Assembly (NCBI GenBank): GCA_003134685.1
Contig: PLCA01000005.1
Location: 310,001 to 374,000 of the forward strand
Reading direction: 5' to 3'
DNA: 64,000 bases
From: Gemmatimonadota bacterium
Lineage (GTDB): Bacteria; Gemmatimonadota; Gemmatimonadetes; Gemmatimonadales; Gemmatimonadaceae
Shown here in pieces: positions 34,241 through 42,243 of this stretch. The translations under genes and the position numbers were made by a program. The notes under the pieces are model-generated. The model had not been told where the DNA came from. It made no database searches and saw only the letters and a list, made by a program, of their open reading frames with translations. How positions within the stretch are numbered: the stretch's first letter is position 1; the number at the start of each line of letters is the position of its first letter.

Positions 34241-34785
34241 GTAGCAGCCGTGCGGTCGGCGTCCTCGCGCTGCGGATCCCTCGGTTGTCTCTCCAGGCAG
34301 CGACGATACTCCGGGATCTCGTTGTGTGCCATGGCCGTGATCCGAAACGTCTCGGTGTGTCTCGCGAGGGTGTACATCGCGTCGAACTCGTAGAGCGGTC
34401 GAGCGGCTCGATCGCTGAGTGCCCAGCGCAACCGCGCCTGAACCAGTCGGGGGGAGAGCGCGTCGGTGGCAAGGCCTGTCGCTTCCAGTGAACCAACGTC
34501 GATCGCGCGATACATTGCCAGGATGCGATCGATCGTTTTTCGCCACTCGACCGGATTCGCGACGCGCACGCTCACGTCGGCCCCGGTGTCGCTCGCGACA
34601 TGCACCGAGTCCGCGAAATGCTTCGCGATCGCCGGCGCGTCCTGGCGGATGAACGCGGTGCAATACGACGTGAAAAACGCGCGGACGTCTGCCGTGATTT
34701 TGCTCGATCGCACTCGCCCTCCGTGAGCGATTGTCAATCTAACTTTCCGGCTCGGCGACTGCCCGGAGGGCATTGTTTTCGTCAT
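34237..34785 (-). CDS. SnoaL/NTF2-like protein
   Basis: From the ATG at 34785 the protein has 182 residues. VRAFFTSYCTAFIRQDAPAI ... HFADSVHVAS and the later strands (PLYEFDAMYTLARHTETFRI) fit the NTF2-like/SnoaL cone fold, often found in small hydrolases or isomerases and in proteins of unknown use. The start is uncertain: an upstream ATG at 34866 is in frame and internal starts are possible. Translationally coupled to the transporter fragment downstream. Confidence 0.55.
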   Translation of the reverse strand: MTKTMPSGQSPSRKVRLTIAHGGRVRSSKITADVRAFFTSYCTAFIRQDAPAIAKHFADSVHVASDTGADVSVRVANPVEWRKTIDRILAMYRAIDVGSLEATGLATDALSPRLVQARLRWALSDRAARPLYEFDAMYTLARHTETFRITAMAHNEIPEYRRCLERQPRDPQREDADRTAAT

Positions 34786-34916
34786 CCGATTGAGTGAAAA
34801 ACGAGCGCCAGCAGATTGCGTTTGGCCTCGCATTTTGCGGCAAAATGACCTCATAAACAACACCATAACAGCGGCGTAACACCCTATACTGCATAGTGTT
34901 GGAGTTAGTCACCCAT

Positions 34917-34933
34917 CTGGCAATCTGCTTGCA
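34917..34933 (+). promoter_or_regulatory. Sigma-54 type -24/-12 promoter of the pilin gene
   Basis: CTGGCAATCTGCTTGCA has GG and GC exactly 10 bp apart and matches YTGGCA-N6-TTGCW. Pilin genes are classic sigma-54 targets with a PilR-type activator. The implied start is near 34945, giving an 80-nt leader before the pilin ATG at 35026. Confidence 0.65.
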
Positions 34934-35025
34934 ATAATAGCGGTTGCGATACAGCGAAACGCCCAGTCTTTGGAGTGTAGACGGCAGCGTCTCGCCGTCG
35001 CAAAACGATTCAGGAGATTTTCAAA

Positions 35026-35391
35026 ATGATCAATAAAAAGGGTTTTACACTAATCGAGCTTCTCATCGTAGTCGTGATCATCGGCATTCTTGCGGCGATT
35101 GCGATTCCGAAGTTTGCAAATACGAAGGACAAGGCTTATGTCGCTCAAATGAAGTCCGACCTGCGCAACATGGCGACTTACGAAGAGCAGTATGCTGCTG
35201 ACAACGGTGGCGCATACTTCGGTGGAACCGCGACAATGGCTGCGCCCCTCCAGGGGTTCACGCCGTCGCAGAACGTCACGGTCGTCATCGTGAACGTTGC
35301 CGGCCCGCCGCCTTCATGGAGCGGGACCGCAACCCACTCGCAGTCTGCGAAGGTTTGCGACATGACCAACGGTGTGATTACCTGCGTGTAA
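35026..35391 (+). CDS. pilA: Type IV pilin
   Basis: A 121-residue prepilin: short leader MINKKG, cleavage before F (G-FTLIELLIVVVIIGILAAI with the conserved Glu at +5), then the hydrophobic helix and a small globular head. Two Cys near the C-terminus (VCDMTNGVITCV) form the usual D-region disulfide pair. AGGAGA lies 10 bp upstream. Pilus assembly genes are not in the window. Major pilin is likely from the strong promoter and terminator; a minor pseudopilin is possible. Confidence 0.85.
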   Translation: MINKKGFTLIELLIVVVIIGILAAIAIPKFANTKDKAYVAQMKSDLRNMATYEEQYAADNGGAYFGGTATMAAPLQGFTPSQNVTVVIVNVAGPPPSWSGTATHSQSAKVCDMTNGVITCV

Positions 35392-35417
35392 TCAGCCTGA
35401 TCGATAGAAACGAAGAA

Positions 35418-35447
35418 GGGGAGCGTCGAAAGGCGCTCCTCTTTTTT
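35418..35447 (+). terminator. Intrinsic terminator of the pilin gene
   Basis: GGGGAGCG, 8-nt loop, CGCTCCTC then TTTTTT. Confidence 0.8.
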
Positions 35448-35482
35448 GCCCTGGGAATCGAATGGTCGTGGAGGGGTCGCCG

Positions 35483-35776
35483 TCAGGCAATTCCGCTCGG
35501 TCCGGGAAGCCTCGCCGAGGGATGCTCCGATTGCAGTCTCGCTGTGAACCGCTGGGACTCCGAGATGCGCTCGACCTCGACCGCGATCGCATCTACCGCC
35601 GCTTCGATGCGCTCGAGCCTGCCGTTTATTGCGCTGAGCTCACGGGGCGGCACGGGTCGCGGCTCCAGCCACTTCGTGATCAGGCGAACGATCGGGAAAC
35701 CCAGAATTATCATTACCAGTCCGGGCACAACCCAGGAGAACACTTCGTGGACGATGAGGTTTGGATCCGGTGGCAT
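35483..35776 (-). CDS. Small membrane protein with coiled coil
   Basis: 97 residues. One transmembrane helix (VVPGLVMIILGFPIVRLITK) is followed by a charged heptad-like helix (LSAINGRLERIEAAVDAIAV) and a disordered tail. No family recognised; convergent with the pilin gene. Confidence 0.55.
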   Translation of the reverse strand: MPPDPNLIVHEVFSWVVPGLVMIILGFPIVRLITKWLEPRPVPPRELSAINGRLERIEAAVDAIAVEVERISESQRFTARLQSEHPSARLPGPSGIA

Positions 35777-35922
35777 TTGAGTCCCTTATTGTGGTGTACT
35801 GAGCCCTTCTGTCCGCCCTACGGCAGCAGCATTCGAGGGTTTCGGCGCGTAGCCCTAACGGCAAACGAATTGCACTTTTCCCGTCCAAAGCGCAATCTAG
35901 CAGTACACCTTGGAGGCTTCAC

Positions 35923-36414
35923 GTGCGACCGATCGCCTTTGCACTGACTCTGCTCGTCCTTACCGCCGGCTGCGAGACCAGCACGGATCCGTTCCTCTTC
36001 GGCATCGGGGGCTCGGGCGGAGGGGCCATCACCCAAGCTCAGGCCACCGGTGATTGGTCGTTCACCGTCACGCAATCGAACGGGACCGCGTGCTCTACCG
36101 GAGCGCTCGCGGATGGTTCGGTGCTCACCGCGCACCTCGACGTCGGGACGGACGGAACGGTCAACAGCTCCACGAGCAGCTGGCGGAGCCCCTCTGGCAT
36201 CGTGTTTCCGCTCGCTGGCGCCGTGGGGCTCAGCGACGGACACACCGACTTGCACCTGAGTGGAGGTAGTGGGAGCGGAACCGGAATGGAGTTGATAGGA
36301 ACGACTTCCGCCACGAGTACCTTCACGGGAACGCTGAGCGATCCCGACCCCGGGTTGTTTCCAATGTTTGGCAGCGGAGTATGCCAGTACACGACAGCTG
36401 GCGCCAAGGCCTGA
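35923..36414 (+). CDS. Small lipoprotein
   Basis: GTG-started, 163 residues. The signal ends in VLTAGCETS, a good lipobox. The mature protein is Gly/Ser/Thr-rich and beta-stranded (GDWSFTVTQSNGTACSTGAL). TTGGAGG lies 8-14 bp upstream of the start. Function unknown; probably an outer-membrane lipoprotein. Confidence 0.65.
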   Translation: MRPIAFALTLLVLTAGCETSTDPFLFGIGGSGGGAITQAQATGDWSFTVTQSNGTACSTGALADGSVLTAHLDVGTDGTVNSSTSSWRSPSGIVFPLAGAVGLSDGHTDLHLSGGSGSGTGMELIGTTSATSTFTGTLSDPDPGLFPMFGSGVCQYTTAGAKA

Positions 36415-36486
36415 TCCGCCAGACGCGGCCGAGCGGTCCGAGATGATTCCGCGCATCTTTTCCGCGGGACAAATCAGCCAGATGAA

Positions 36487-37356
36487 ATGAATTCGAAAGA
36501 CATCGTTTACGTGAACGGCAGCTTTGTGCCTCGCGCCGAGGCCCGCATCTCCGTCGAGGACCGCGGTTTCGTCTTCGGGGACGGCGTCTACGAGGTGCTT
36601 CGCGTCGTCAACGGGAGGCCGTTCGCCGCGAGGTTCCACAACGACCGCCTGAAACGGAGCCTCGAGGGCGTGCGCATTTCGCTGGCGGCGGGTGATTCAC
36701 CCGAGAGCTTGACGGAAATCGCCAGGCAGCTTCTCCGCGAGAATGGCCTGCTCGAGGGGGAGGCGACGATGTACATGCAGATCACGCGCGGTGTCGCGAC
36801 CCGCGCGCACAACTTTCCGACTCCCGACGTTTCGCCGACGATCTATATCTCCGTCGCTCGCTTCGCGCCCTATTCCGATCTGGCCCGGAACGGTGCGCCC
36901 GTGATCACGCATCCCGATTTGCGGTGGGGGCGCTGCGATCTCAAGACGCTGAATCTTCTTCCCAATGTGCTAGCGTCTCAGACCGCGAAGGAGCGGGGGG
37001 CATTTGAGGCAATGCTGATTCGCGACGGCGTCGTGACGGAAGGAACGAAGACGAATTTCTTCGGCGTCGTCGACGGGTCGCTTCGCACCCATCCGTCCGA
37101 CACCCATATCCTGCCTGGCATTACTCGGTCGGTGCTGCGCGATCTCGCGCGCCAAGTGAACATCGATCTCGACGAGACTCCGATTCTCTCCGACGAGATC
37201 CCTCGGCTCAGCGAGCTCTTTCTGACGGGTACCACGACGGACGTAATGCCGGTGGTGAGGCTCGACGACAAGCCGGTAGGGAAGGGCAAGCCCGGCGAGC
37301 TGACGAAGAGGCTGCAGAAAGTTCTGGCCGACAGTCTCGCATCAGGCGGCGACTAG
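36487..37356 (+). CDS. dat: D-amino-acid transaminase (PLP fold type IV)
   Basis: 289 residues, the size of D-alanine aminotransferases. VYVNGSFVPRAEARISVEDR, GFVFGDGVYEVLRV, the catalytic-lysine region DLKTLNLLPNVLASQTA and VVTEGTKTNFFGVVDG are class IV aminotransferase signatures. It interconverts D-alanine and D-glutamate with 2-oxo acids, feeding cell-wall precursors; branched-chain transaminases share the fold but differ in the N-terminal pattern. Cytoplasmic. Followed by the two tRNA genes. Confidence 0.8.
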   Translation: MNSKDIVYVNGSFVPRAEARISVEDRGFVFGDGVYEVLRVVNGRPFAARFHNDRLKRSLEGVRISLAAGDSPESLTEIARQLLRENGLLEGEATMYMQITRGVATRAHNFPTPDVSPTIYISVARFAPYSDLARNGAPVITHPDLRWGRCDLKTLNLLPNVLASQTAKERGAFEAMLIRDGVVTEGTKTNFFGVVDGSLRTHPSDTHILPGITRSVLRDLARQVNIDLDETPILSDEIPRLSELFLTGTTTDVMPVVRLDDKPVGKGKPGELTKRLQKVLADSLASGGD

Positions 37357-37484
37357 CAAGAACGGCAGCGCGCGACAAAAAGGGTTTTACCGCGTCGTCG
37401 AGAGCACGCGATAAAGCCTTGCCGATGCGAGCTTCGAGAGCGATTGATTCAAGTCAGCGCAACCGCTACCTTTCGCGTCGTTAC

Positions 37485-37558
37485 GCGCCAGTAGCTCAGT
37501 TGGATAGAGCAACAGCCTTCTAAGCTGTGGGTCGGGGGTTCGATTCCCTCCTGGCGCG
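37485..37558 (+). tRNA. tRNA-Arg (TCT)
   Basis: Acceptor GCGCCAG/CTGGCGC, D arm GCTCAGTTGGATAGAGC, anticodon arm ACAGC-CTTCTAA-GCTGT with anticodon TCT, and T arm with GGTTCGATTCC. CCA is encoded at 37559-37561. Confidence 0.92.
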
Positions 37559-37572
37559 CCAAGCGACCGCAA

Positions 37573-37645
37573 GCGCCGTTAGCTCAATTGGCAGAGCAAA
37601 TGACTCTTAATCATTAGGTTGCAGGTTCGATTCCTGCACGGCGCA
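37573..37645 (+). tRNA. tRNA-Lys (CTT), integration target
   Basis: Acceptor GCGCCGT/ACGGCGC, anticodon arm AATGA-CTCTTAA-TCATT with anticodon CTT, T arm GCAGG-TTCGATT-CCTGC, discriminator A, no encoded CCA. Its 3' part from 37615 is repeated exactly at 39867-39899, so the present 3' end is the attL side of an integrated element. Confidence 0.92.
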
Positions 37646-37673
37646 CTCCTAAGTGAGTGAGACGGCACGACTT

Positions 37674-37703
37674 ACGGAGCACCCCCAAAAGGTGCTCCGT
37701 TTT
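37674..37703 (+). terminator. Terminator after tRNA-Lys, element side
   Basis: ACGGAGCACC, 7-nt loop, GGTGCTCCGT then TTT. Confidence 0.7.
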
Positions 37704-37741
37704 CGTTACGGTTTGGTTGCGGTCGGCGCTGCTTTTCTTGC

Positions 37742-37963
37742 TCATTCGGGACCTCCATTTCCAGCTCGTTTCTTGTCCGCTTCGGCGCGCCCGGCCACGG
37801 CGAGCACCATCCCGAATCCCTGCATAAAGGCAGCGACAGCCTCCTGCGGCCAGTGCGCCAGTTCGCTCAGATCGATCGCCGCATCGACCTGAATGCGAAT
37901 CACGTTTTCGGGCGGCCTTGGGAGCGAGTCGCCAGGGAGGTATAGTTTCCGTTTCCCGCTCAT
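37742..37963 (-). CDS. Small protein of the integrative element
   Basis: 73 residues, MSGKRKLYLPGDSLPRPPEN ... LSELAHWPQEAVAAFMQGFG. No helix-turn-helix is evident, so an excisionase is only a guess from size and position. Its ATG overlaps the recombinase stop by 4 bp. Confidence 0.6.
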   Translation of the reverse strand: MSGKRKLYLPGDSLPRPPENVIRIQVDAAIDLSELAHWPQEAVAAFMQGFGMVLAVAGRAEADKKRAGNGGPE

Positions 37964-39090
37964 TCCTTCGCCTCCTTCGCGTTCTTGTCGAGTCGCTCGA
38001 ACGCGTCCTTCACGCGCACGTCCCGCTTCTTCAAATAGGTGTTCGCTTGCCTCAAATCGGTGTCCCCGATCGTCAAAAGCGCGAGCGCTGGATCTCCCGT
38101 CTCAGCGTTCACATCGCCCACTACTTTCCGCCTGAGACCATGGCCGCCGCGGCCCTTCTTCACCTCGACGCCTGAACGCCTCTCAGCGCCCTTGAGCGCC
38201 GACCAGAGGCTCTGGATGGTGTAGACCTCGTTCGCGTTCTTGGAGGAACCGGCAGGGATGATCCACGGCCCTTCGTACTCGTTCTTCGCTCTCCACTCGC
38301 GCGCGACGCGGAGCGCTTCCCGGGTGGCGTCCCGGATCGGCTGCGTCCAATCGTGGCCCATCTTATCCCACTGCGGCTGCCAGGTGATCACACCGATCGC
38401 CTCGTCGACGTCGGCCCACTGGAGGTGCAGGACAGCGCTCTGCCGCGTGCCCTGGTTGGCGCAGATCGTAAGCGCGACCCACGGCCGCCACTGCGTCGCA
38501 CTCGCAGGATCGAGCGCGGCGAGGATCTTCGCAGTCTCGTCGGCCGAGTACTCCGCCGGCGCTTCCGGGCGCTCGTCGCGCGACACCTTGAAGCGATAGA
38601 GATGGAGCCGGTTCCGATCGATCAGCTCGTTCGCCTCGCCCCAGGCGTACACCATCTTCACTGTCCGGATCGTCCGGCTGATCGTGTTGGTCGCGAGCCC
38701 GAGCTTGGTGAGCGCGGCCCTAAACTCGTGCATCATCGCGAGCGTGGTGTCTTCGACGATGAAGTCGCTGCCCCAGATCGCTATCCACTTGGCGAAGTAT
38801 TCCTTGTAGAGAATCTTCGTCCTGGCGCGGAAGTGCGGGAACTCCGCTTCGGCGAAACGGTTCCAGAGCTCGCGGACCGTGATCCGCTCTTTCGCGTTCG
38901 GCCGGATGCGCGCCTCGGCGACGCCCTTGGCGAACGCTTTGGCGCTCGCGCGCCCTGCCGGCGTGTTGGGATAGCTCTCGGTCCGGAGCCTTCCTCTGAC
39001 GCGCCACTGAACGCGCGCGAGCTCCCCCTCGGTGAAGACCCGGATCTTCGCTCGCTTGGCCCCGTATTCGGCGATCGTGACGCGCGTCAC
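37960..39090 (-). CDS. int: Tyrosine recombinase (integrase)
   Basis: GTG at 39090 overlaps the HNH gene's TGA and gives 376 residues; the longer open frame upstream only shadows the HNH gene. The N-terminal arm-binding and SAM-like core-binding parts (FAEAEFPHFRARTKILYKEY) precede the catalytic domain: GTRQSAVLHLQW (box I Arg), GHGLRRKVVGDV (H-x-L-R-R box) and ANTYLKK (nucleophilic Tyr). It catalyses site-specific integration, here into the tRNA-Lys 3' end 0.3 kb away. Confidence 0.85.
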   Translation of the reverse strand: MTRVTIAEYGAKRAKIRVFTEGELARVQWRVRGRLRTESYPNTPAGRASAKAFAKGVAEARIRPNAKERITVRELWNRFAEAEFPHFRARTKILYKEYFAKWIAIWGSDFIVEDTTLAMMHEFRAALTKLGLATNTISRTIRTVKMVYAWGEANELIDRNRLHLYRFKVSRDERPEAPAEYSADETAKILAALDPASATQWRPWVALTICANQGTRQSAVLHLQWADVDEAIGVITWQPQWDKMGHDWTQPIRDATREALRVAREWRAKNEYEGPWIIPAGSSKNANEVYTIQSLWSALKGAERRSGVEVKKGRGGHGLRRKVVGDVNAETGDPALALLTIGDTDLRQANTYLKKRDVRVKDAFERLDKNAKEAKE

Positions 39091-39686
39091 TTGAGTCCGC
39101 CCGCAGCTGCTCGACGTCCGGCTTCGCGGGCAGCCGAGAGGTTTGGCCGCGGCTCGAGGTTCTCGAGATCGACGTTCAGCTTGTCGCGGTCCTTGAAGAA
39201 GAGCGCGTAGCCAGGCGGCACCGGCCCGTTCGCATCTTCCCACAGGACCGTGTGGAGCGCCTTCCACCCCAGCGCGCCATGCTCGAAGCTGATGCGCATG
39301 TCGATGTATCCGTCGGTGTTCACGCGCAACGCGCCGAGCACGTAGAACTCGGGGTCGCGATTGGCGGGGAAGTGCCCCTTCTTGAATTGCGTTTCCTTCA
39401 TCCGCCCGGGCCCATAGCCAGGCCGACGCGTGCCCTTGTTCGCCGGCACGTGGCCCTTCGGGTAGCAGAAAGCCGCGCCGATCTTCTGACCGGGGCGGAT
39501 ACGACAAAACAGCCCGAGGAATTCCGGAGTCTTGTGCACGCCGATCTTGTTCGCGATCGCGTGCACCTTGCCGGTGGTGCGGCCGCGCCCGAGCTGCGCC
39601 GCGATCTCCGCTGTCGGGGTATGCGGGTACAGCTCGCGCACGATCGCCAGCTCCTGGGCGCTCCAGAGGCGGCGGTTCACCACCAC
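39087..39686 (-). CDS. HNH-type endonuclease with N-terminal Myb/HTH-like domain
   Basis: 199 residues. The N-terminus (WSAQELAIVRELYPHTPTAE then IAAQLGRGRTTGKVHAIA) looks like a SANT/Myb or MerR-like DNA-binding helix set. The C-terminal half has the phage-type HNH core: WKALHTVLWEDANGPVPPGY then LFFKDRDKLNVDLENLEPR. Such proteins are common as free-standing homing-type nucleases in phages. First gene of the element's operon; it may promote spread or exclusion, which is inference. Confidence 0.75.
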   Translation of the reverse strand: MVVNRRLWSAQELAIVRELYPHTPTAEIAAQLGRGRTTGKVHAIANKIGVHKTPEFLGLFCRIRPGQKIGAAFCYPKGHVPANKGTRRPGYGPGRMKETQFKKGHFPANRDPEFYVLGALRVNTDGYIDMRISFEHGALGWKALHTVLWEDANGPVPPGYALFFKDRDKLNVDLENLEPRPNLSAAREAGRRAAAGGLK

Positions 39687-39866
39687 ATCCCCACCTGCAC
39701 GAGCAGGTGCATCGGCCGGTCGTGGATCGAAGGAACTTCGATTACGTTCCCGTTACGGTTCCGATTGCCGTTTCTTGGGGATGCCGGTTGGCTTCCCAGC
39801 AGGTTGGCGGTAGTTTTGAGAGGGAGAAAACGGGAAAGGCGTCTCTCAGAATCCGTCCTTAACGAG

Positions 39867-39899
39867 TAGGTTGCAGGTTCGATTCCTGCACGGCGCACT
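39867..39899 (+). repeat. attR copy of the tRNA-Lys 3' end
   Basis: 33 bp identical to 37615-37647. CTTAA of the anticodon loop is also present at 39858-39862, but the next four bases differ, so the crossover lies within the anticodon-stem/T-arm part. Confidence 0.85.
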
Positions 39900-39933
39900 A
39901 TGGGCCTGACAACTGAGCCGACAGTCCGCGAAA

Positions 39934-39965
39934 CGAAACGGCCACCGAACAGGTGGCCGTTTTCG
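39934..39965 (+). terminator. Probable original tRNA-Lys terminator
   Basis: ACGGCCACC, 5-nt loop, GGTGGCCGT then TTT, flanked by CGAA/TTCG. It argues against translation of the MFS gene starting at 39900. Confidence 0.65.
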
Positions 39966-40007
39966 TTTGCCGATTCGCGACTGAATCCCTGGCGCGGGCT
40001 TGGTGGG

Positions 40008-41195
40008 TTGCCGCGTGAAGTGTGGCTCCTCTTCGCGACCAATCTGATCAACCGGGCCGGGATGATGGTGCTCCCCTTTCTGGTGCTGTACCTCACTCGC
40101 GAACTGGGATTCTCTCTTGCCCGCGCCGGCTCGATGCTCGCGATTTATGGAGCGTCGGCAATTGTCTTCGGCCCGATCGGGGGACGCCTCAGCGATCGCA
40201 TCGGCGCTCTTCCCGTGATGCGCGTGTCGTTGATATCCGCGGGAACCGTGCTGCTTGTCTTTCCCCTGGCAAAGAGCTTCGCCGCCGTCGCCGCAATGAT
40301 GGTCCTCTGGGCGGGATGCGCCGAGATGTTTCGACCCGCCAGCCTCGCTGCGATCACGCATGTCGTCGCTCCAGAGCAGCGGCGACAGGCATTTGCGCTC
40401 AACCGGCTCGCGATAAATCTCGGCATGAGCATTGGCCCGGCACTCGGAGGATTCCTCGCAACGGTGTCGTTCCGGGCGATGTTCGCCGTCGATGCCGTAA
40501 CGACACTGATCGCGGGCGCGGTCCTCGCGCTCACCCCATGGCGTTCTTTCAGCGGTGTGAATTCCGAGGCCGCCAATCGACACGGCGAGCACATCGGGCC
40601 GGCGACCATTCTCCACGACACACTATTCCTGGTTTTCCTGGGCGGCGTGTTTCTGGTGGGAATCGTGTTCTTTCAGCACGAATCGGCTCTCCCGCTCTAC
40701 CTCGTTCGGTACCTGCACCTCTCGCCGGCGTTCTACGGAATGCTGTTCACCATCAACACACTGCTGATAGTGGCGCTCGAAGTCCCGATCGTTACTGCAA
40801 CCGCGCACTGGCCAAATGCTCGATCGCTCATAATTGGGTGCATGCTGTTCGCAATCGGCTTCGGCTCCCTGGGCGTCATCGCATCACCGAGCGGAGTCAT
40901 TGCTACCGTCGTCATCTGGACGTTTGGCGAGATGATGCTTTTTCCCGCCATGTCCGCGCACATGGCCGAGATCGCGCCGGAGAATCGGCGTGGAGCGTAC
41001 ATGGGCGCCTACAGCATGGCGCTCAGCCTCGCCCTCACGGTGGGTCCCTGGATGGGAACTCAGCTCCTCGCGGTGCTCGGCCCGATAAGGGTGTGGTTCG
41101 TCATGTTCGCGCTGGGGGCGATGGCCGCTCTGCTGATGGTGTTCTCCGTGCCTCGACGCCGTCTGTTACGCGCTGCAGTCCCCGCTGAATCTTAG
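40008..41195 (+). CDS. MFS transporter
   Basis: A major facilitator with about 12 transmembrane helices. GGRLSDRIGALPVMRVSLIS carries the loop 2-3 motif A (G-x-L-x-D-R-x-G). The frame is open from 39900, but that part covers the attR end and the tRNA terminator, so a start at TTG 40008 or GTG 40020, just before helix 1 (VWLLFATNLINRAGMMVLPF), is more likely; this gives about 395 residues. Drug or small-metabolite efflux is typical of the subfamily; no substrate can be read from sequence. The 3' end overlaps the uridine kinase gene by 95 bp in convergent orientation. Confidence 0.75.
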   Translation: MPREVWLLFATNLINRAGMMVLPFLVLYLTRELGFSLARAGSMLAIYGASAIVFGPIGGRLSDRIGALPVMRVSLISAGTVLLVFPLAKSFAAVAAMMVLWAGCAEMFRPASLAAITHVVAPEQRRQAFALNRLAINLGMSIGPALGGFLATVSFRAMFAVDAVTTLIAGAVLALTPWRSFSGVNSEAANRHGEHIGPATILHDTLFLVFLGGVFLVGIVFFQHESALPLYLVRYLHLSPAFYGMLFTINTLLIVALEVPIVTATAHWPNARSLIIGCMLFAIGFGSLGVIASPSGVIATVVIWTFGEMMLFPAMSAHMAEIAPENRRGAYMGAYSMALSLALTVGPWMGTQLLAVLGPIRVWFVMFALGAMAALLMVFSVPRRRLLRAAVPAES

Positions 41196-41793
41196 CAACG
41201 ATCATCTCGATCGCGACCGCGTTGTGTCCGCCGCGCGGAACAATCACATCCGCGTAGCGTTTGCTCGGCTCGACGAATTCGCAGTGCATCGGCTGAACGG
41301 TTGAGAGGTACTGCTCGATGATTTCGTCGAGGGGCCTGCCGCGAACATGGGTATCTCGCTCGATGCGCCGGATGAGCCGGATGTCCGCATCCGCATCCAC
41401 GAACACCTTTACGTCGCACAGCTCGCGCACCCTCTCATCGACGAAGAGCAGAATCCCGTCGATCACCACAACGTCCGCCGGCTCGACGCGCGTGGAATCG
41501 GCGCGTCGCAAATGCGTGACGAAATCGTATTCCGGCTTCTCGATGGGCTTTCGTTTGCTCAGCGCTTCGAGGTGCGCGCACAGCAAGCCATAGTCGAAAG
41601 AGTCGGGATGATCCCAGTTGAGCTTCTTTCGCTCGTCGAGAGAAATGTCGGGGAAGTTCTTGTAGTACGCGTCCATGTCGATGAACGCCACCGACGTTGT
41701 GGTGAGGAGCTCGGCGACGTTCCTGGCAACGGTGGACTTGCCCGATCCCGAGCCGCCGGCGATTCCGATTATCAGAGGTTTCAGCATCCTCAT
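41101..41793 (-). CDS. udk: Uridine kinase
   Basis: 230 residues. P-loop GGSGSGKST (residues about 14-22), then FIDMDAYYKN, LNWDHPDSFDYGLL, YDFVTHLR and VVIDGILLFVDERVREL are uridine/cytidine kinase signatures. It phosphorylates uridine and cytidine with GTP or ATP in pyrimidine salvage. The last 20 residues form a variable tail overlapping the MFS gene. ATG 41787 is an alternative start. Confidence 0.88.
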   Translation of the reverse strand: MRMLKPLIIGIAGGSGSGKSTVARNVAELLTTTSVAFIDMDAYYKNFPDISLDERKKLNWDHPDSFDYGLLCAHLEALSKRKPIEKPEYDFVTHLRRADSTRVEPADVVVIDGILLFVDERVRELCDVKVFVDADADIRLIRRIERDTHVRGRPLDEIIEQYLSTVQPMHCEFVEPSKRYADVIVPRGGHNAVAIEMIVAKIQRGLQRVTDGVEARRTPSAERPSPPART

Positions 41794-41876
41794 CCAAACC
41801 TACGATGGCGGTGTATTGAATGCATTAAGCCCCTGTTGGAATAGACCCCGAACGGCTGCGAAGAGCAGAACCTACC

Positions 41877-42227
41877 ATGAAATTCCGAACGATCGCTTTC
41901 GCACTTTTGCTTCTTGGCGCCGGCGCCTGCAAAACTTTCTCACGCGGTTCGAACGACTCCGCTCAGGACCAGCCGACCGTCGTTCAGGTGGATAACCAGG
42001 GTTTTCTGGACATGACCGTGTATGCCGCGCGCAGCACGCAACGCGTGCGCCTCGGTATCGCTCCCGGGAACGGCAAGACCAACTTTACGGTACCGCCGGG
42101 CCTCATCTTTGGCCTCACATCCCTTCGCTTTATTGCCGACCCCATTGGGGGCAGTCGCGCGTCGGTGAGTCAGGAAATCACGGTGGCGCCGGGTGATACA
42201 GTCACCCTGACGATTCCGCCGGTCTAA
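41877..42227 (+). CDS. Small lipoprotein
   Basis: 116 residues with signal and lipobox (LLLLGAGACKTF). The mature domain is a short beta sandwich (VDNQGFLDMTVYAARSTQRV ... SQEITVAPGDTVTLTIPP), like small outer-membrane lipoproteins of unknown function. Divergent from udk. Confidence 0.65.
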   Translation: MKFRTIAFALLLLGAGACKTFSRGSNDSAQDQPTVVQVDNQGFLDMTVYAARSTQRVRLGIAPGNGKTNFTVPPGLIFGLTSLRFIADPIGGSRASVSQEITVAPGDTVTLTIPPV

Positions 42228-42243
42228 AGCCTGGCGGCGGGCG

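Larger units (their letters stand above)
37615..39899. mobile_element. 2.3-kb integrative element in tRNA-Lys
   Basis: Bounded by an exact 33-bp direct repeat: the tRNA-Lys 3' end (37615-37647) and its copy (39867-39899). Inside are three minus-strand genes with 4-bp overlaps (HNH protein, tyrosine recombinase, 73-residue protein) and almost nothing else. The terminator now downstream of tRNA-Lys (37674) came with the element; the probable original one lies beyond attR at 39934. It has no replication, packaging or transfer gene, so it is either a minimal integrative unit or a reduced remnant. Confidence 0.85.

Noticed and set aside
35818-36639. 273-codon minus-strand frame
   Set aside because: Shadow of the lipoprotein and aminotransferase genes; no domain and no start site.
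37960-39507. 515-residue version of the integrase
   Set aside because: The first 139 residues only shadow the HNH gene; GTG at 39090 overlapping the HNH stop is a better start.
38353-39869. Plus-strand frames of 285 and 205 codons across the integrative element
   Set aside because: Antisense shadows of the integrase and HNH genes, with Arg/Glu-rich composition.
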